From the NCBI GenBank assembly GCA_017474125.1, contig JAFVIF010000024.1:1-33072 (forward strand): 33,072 nt of DNA, read 5' to 3'. The position numbers and the translations under genes are program-made. Under the pieces are notes generated by a model that saw nothing but the letters and a program-made list of their open reading frames with translations, was not told where the DNA came from and did not search any database. Shown here in pieces: positions 32,441 to 33,072 of this stretch. This DNA comes from Clostridia bacterium. GTDB taxonomy: Bacteria > Bacillota > Clostridia > Oscillospirales > Acutalibacteraceae. Numbering within the stretch: the stretch's first letter is position 1; each line of letters opens with the position of its first letter.

Positions 32441-32477
32441 AAGCAAAAGCCGATGGTTTTCATCGGCTTTTTTGCTT
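32441..32477 (+). terminator. terminator after lemA
   Basis: An 11-bp stem (AAAAGCCGATG 32445-32455 with CATCGGCTTTT 32461-32471), loop GTTTT, then more T. The flanking AAGC/GCTT repeat extends the pairing. Confidence 0.9.
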
Positions 32478-32580
32478 GAAAGAATAAAAAAGCAATAGGG
32501 AAAGCTAATTAAAAAAGAAGCACCGAATTTTGCATATAAAAAAGGCGTGCTTATTGGCTACATTGAAGTAAAAGCAGAAA

Positions 32581-32595
32581 TGTGATGTCATCACA
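32581..32595. promoter_or_regulatory. perfect inverted repeat upstream of trxA
   Basis: TGTGATG and CATCACA are perfect complements around a central T. It covers the area around -35 to -50 of the trxA promoter, a usual place for an activator or repressor site. TGTGA-N5-TCACA is like the CRP/FNR-type pattern (which has N6). The regulator is not known. Confidence 0.6.
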
Positions 32596-32613
32596 GAACA
32601 GTATCAAAAGCTG

Positions 32614-32622
32614 TGATATAAT
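32614..32622 (+). promoter_or_regulatory. extended -10 promoter of trxA
   Basis: TGA followed directly by a perfect TATAAT (32617-32622). There is no good -35 box, as is usual for extended -10 or activator-dependent promoters. It overlaps the in-frame extension of the trxA ORF and so argues for the start at 32654. Confidence 0.7.
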
Positions 32623-32653
32623 GAAGCCACAAAGAAAAAAGGAGGACGTAAAA

Positions 32654-32959
32654 ATGTCTGCTATCAATATCAATAAAAACAATTTTCAAAATGAAGTATT
32701 AAATTCCGATAAGAAAGTCCTTCTCGACTTTTGGGCACCCTGGTGCGGCCCCTGCCGTATGGTAGTGCCGATTGTGGAAGAGATCGCCGCTGAACGTCCC
32801 GATATCAAGGTCGGAAAGATCAACGTGGATGAAGAGGTGGAGCTGGCGAGTCAGTTCGGCATTATGAGCATTCCTACTCTGGTAGTAATTGAAAACGGTA
32901 AGATCGTAAATCAGGTAATGGGAGCAAGACCGAAGGAAGCAATCCTCGGTATGCTGTAA
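32654..32959 (+). CDS. trxA: thioredoxin
   Basis: Encodes 101 residues. The active site WAPWCGPC has its cysteines at 31 and 34, followed by the MSIPTLVV cis-proline loop and a C-terminal VMGARPKEAI. Thioredoxin reduces disulfides in cytoplasmic proteins with thioredoxin reductase. AAAGGAGG is placed 10 bases before ATG 32654; an ORF start at 32582 would lie upstream of the promoter. The gene uses more ATC and G/C-ending codons than its neighbours, which may reflect high expression or transfer. The rhodanese gene follows after 11 bases. Confidence 0.95.
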   Translation: MSAININKNNFQNEVLNSDKKVLLDFWAPWCGPCRMVVPIVEEIAAERPDIKVGKINVDEEVELASQFGIMSIPTLVVIENGKIVNQVMGARPKEAILGML

Positions 32960-32970
32960 GGAGATTAAAA

Positions 32971-33072
32971 ATTGGATTCTTTGATTTTTTAAGACAACCC
33001 GATGTGAATCAGGGCGTAAAGGAATATAAAAATACCACCGGTGCCGTGCTGCTTGACGTGCGCACTCCGCAG
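32971..33072 (+). CDS. rhodanese-like protein, N-terminal part, apparent ATT start
   Basis: Partial gene cut by the window end. The reading frame 32971 onward gives (M)GFFDFLRQPDV, then GAVLLDVRTPQ, the start of a rhodanese-like domain, which typically moves sulfur or binds persulfides. No ATG, GTG or TTG exists in this frame between the trxA stop and that point; ATT 32971 has AGGAG 7 bases upstream, so it is the probable initiator. A sequencing error is the main alternative. It is co-transcribed with trxA. Confidence 0.75.
   Translation, partial: MGFFDFLRQPDVNQGVKEYKNTTGAVLLDVRTPQ

Noticed and set aside
32582..32653. 24-residue N-terminal extension of thioredoxin
   Set aside because: It contains the palindrome and the -10 box; the thioredoxin fold begins at the ATG 32654 with AAAGGAGG upstream.
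1..33072. Mobile elements, CRISPR arrays, tRNA/rRNA genes and riboswitches
   Set aside because: Looked for transposase or integrase motifs, regular short repeats, and known RNA signatures; none was convincing in the genes or in the gaps.

Overview
The window looks like a chromosomal segment of a low-to-moderate G+C Gram-positive bacterium, most likely an uncultured gut clostridium of the Oscillospirales/Ruminococcaceae kind. The evidence is the alpha-operon order rpsM-rpsK-rpsD-rpoA-rplQ with a zinc-finger S4, a Firmicutes-type gls24(yloU)-fakA(yloV)-recG run, a YmdB phosphodiesterase, strong AGGAGG ribosome binding sites and sigma-A type promoters. I found no rRNA, tRNA, CRISPR array, insertion sequence, integrase or phage gene.

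Layout. 1-2718: end of the ribosomal protein/RNA polymerase alpha operon, closed by a strong terminator. 2770-5269: a plus-strand operon of a SulP-type anion transporter without a STAS domain and two half-size CHR (chromate transporter family) genes. 5250-6291 (minus): a small DUF3006-like gene, not evident from long ORFs, translationally coupled to an MBL-fold hydrolase. 6368-18788 (minus): about 12 kb of tightly packed co-directional genes. Reading from the promoter near 18850 they are YmdB, an orphan peptide-type binding lipoprotein, Gls24/YloU, FakA, RecG, an OmpR-type response regulator, a short-loop histidine kinase, an ABC ATPase, a duplicated FtsX-type permease and a DUF218 protein. 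The ABC part has a probable promoter of its own set inside an inverted repeat.

18875-29956 is accessory carbon metabolism: two PHP-domain phosphatases, three TIM-barrel sugar isomerase/epimerase-type proteins (one clearly XylA-like, one IolE-like), a Gfo/Idh/MocA dehydrogenase, a DMT permease, two AraC regulators at divergent promoters, a YjbR-type protein and two tandem calcineurin-like phosphoesterases. The combination of dehydrogenase, lyase/isomerase and regulators suggests an uncharacterised sugar, cyclitol or glycoside pathway; its substrate cannot be read from sequence. 30086-32477 is a two-gene operon of an unrecognised 537-residue membrane protein and a LemA-family protein, the best candidate here for an undescribed system. 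The window ends in a thioredoxin gene with a palindrome upstream and the start of a rhodanese gene that apparently begins with ATT.

Patterns across the window: many genes are convergent and share perfect bidirectional terminators whose stems include a stop codon, and several real start codons lie downstream of the longest ORF start because a good promoter overlaps the extension. All functions are inferred from residues read by eye; no database search was run.
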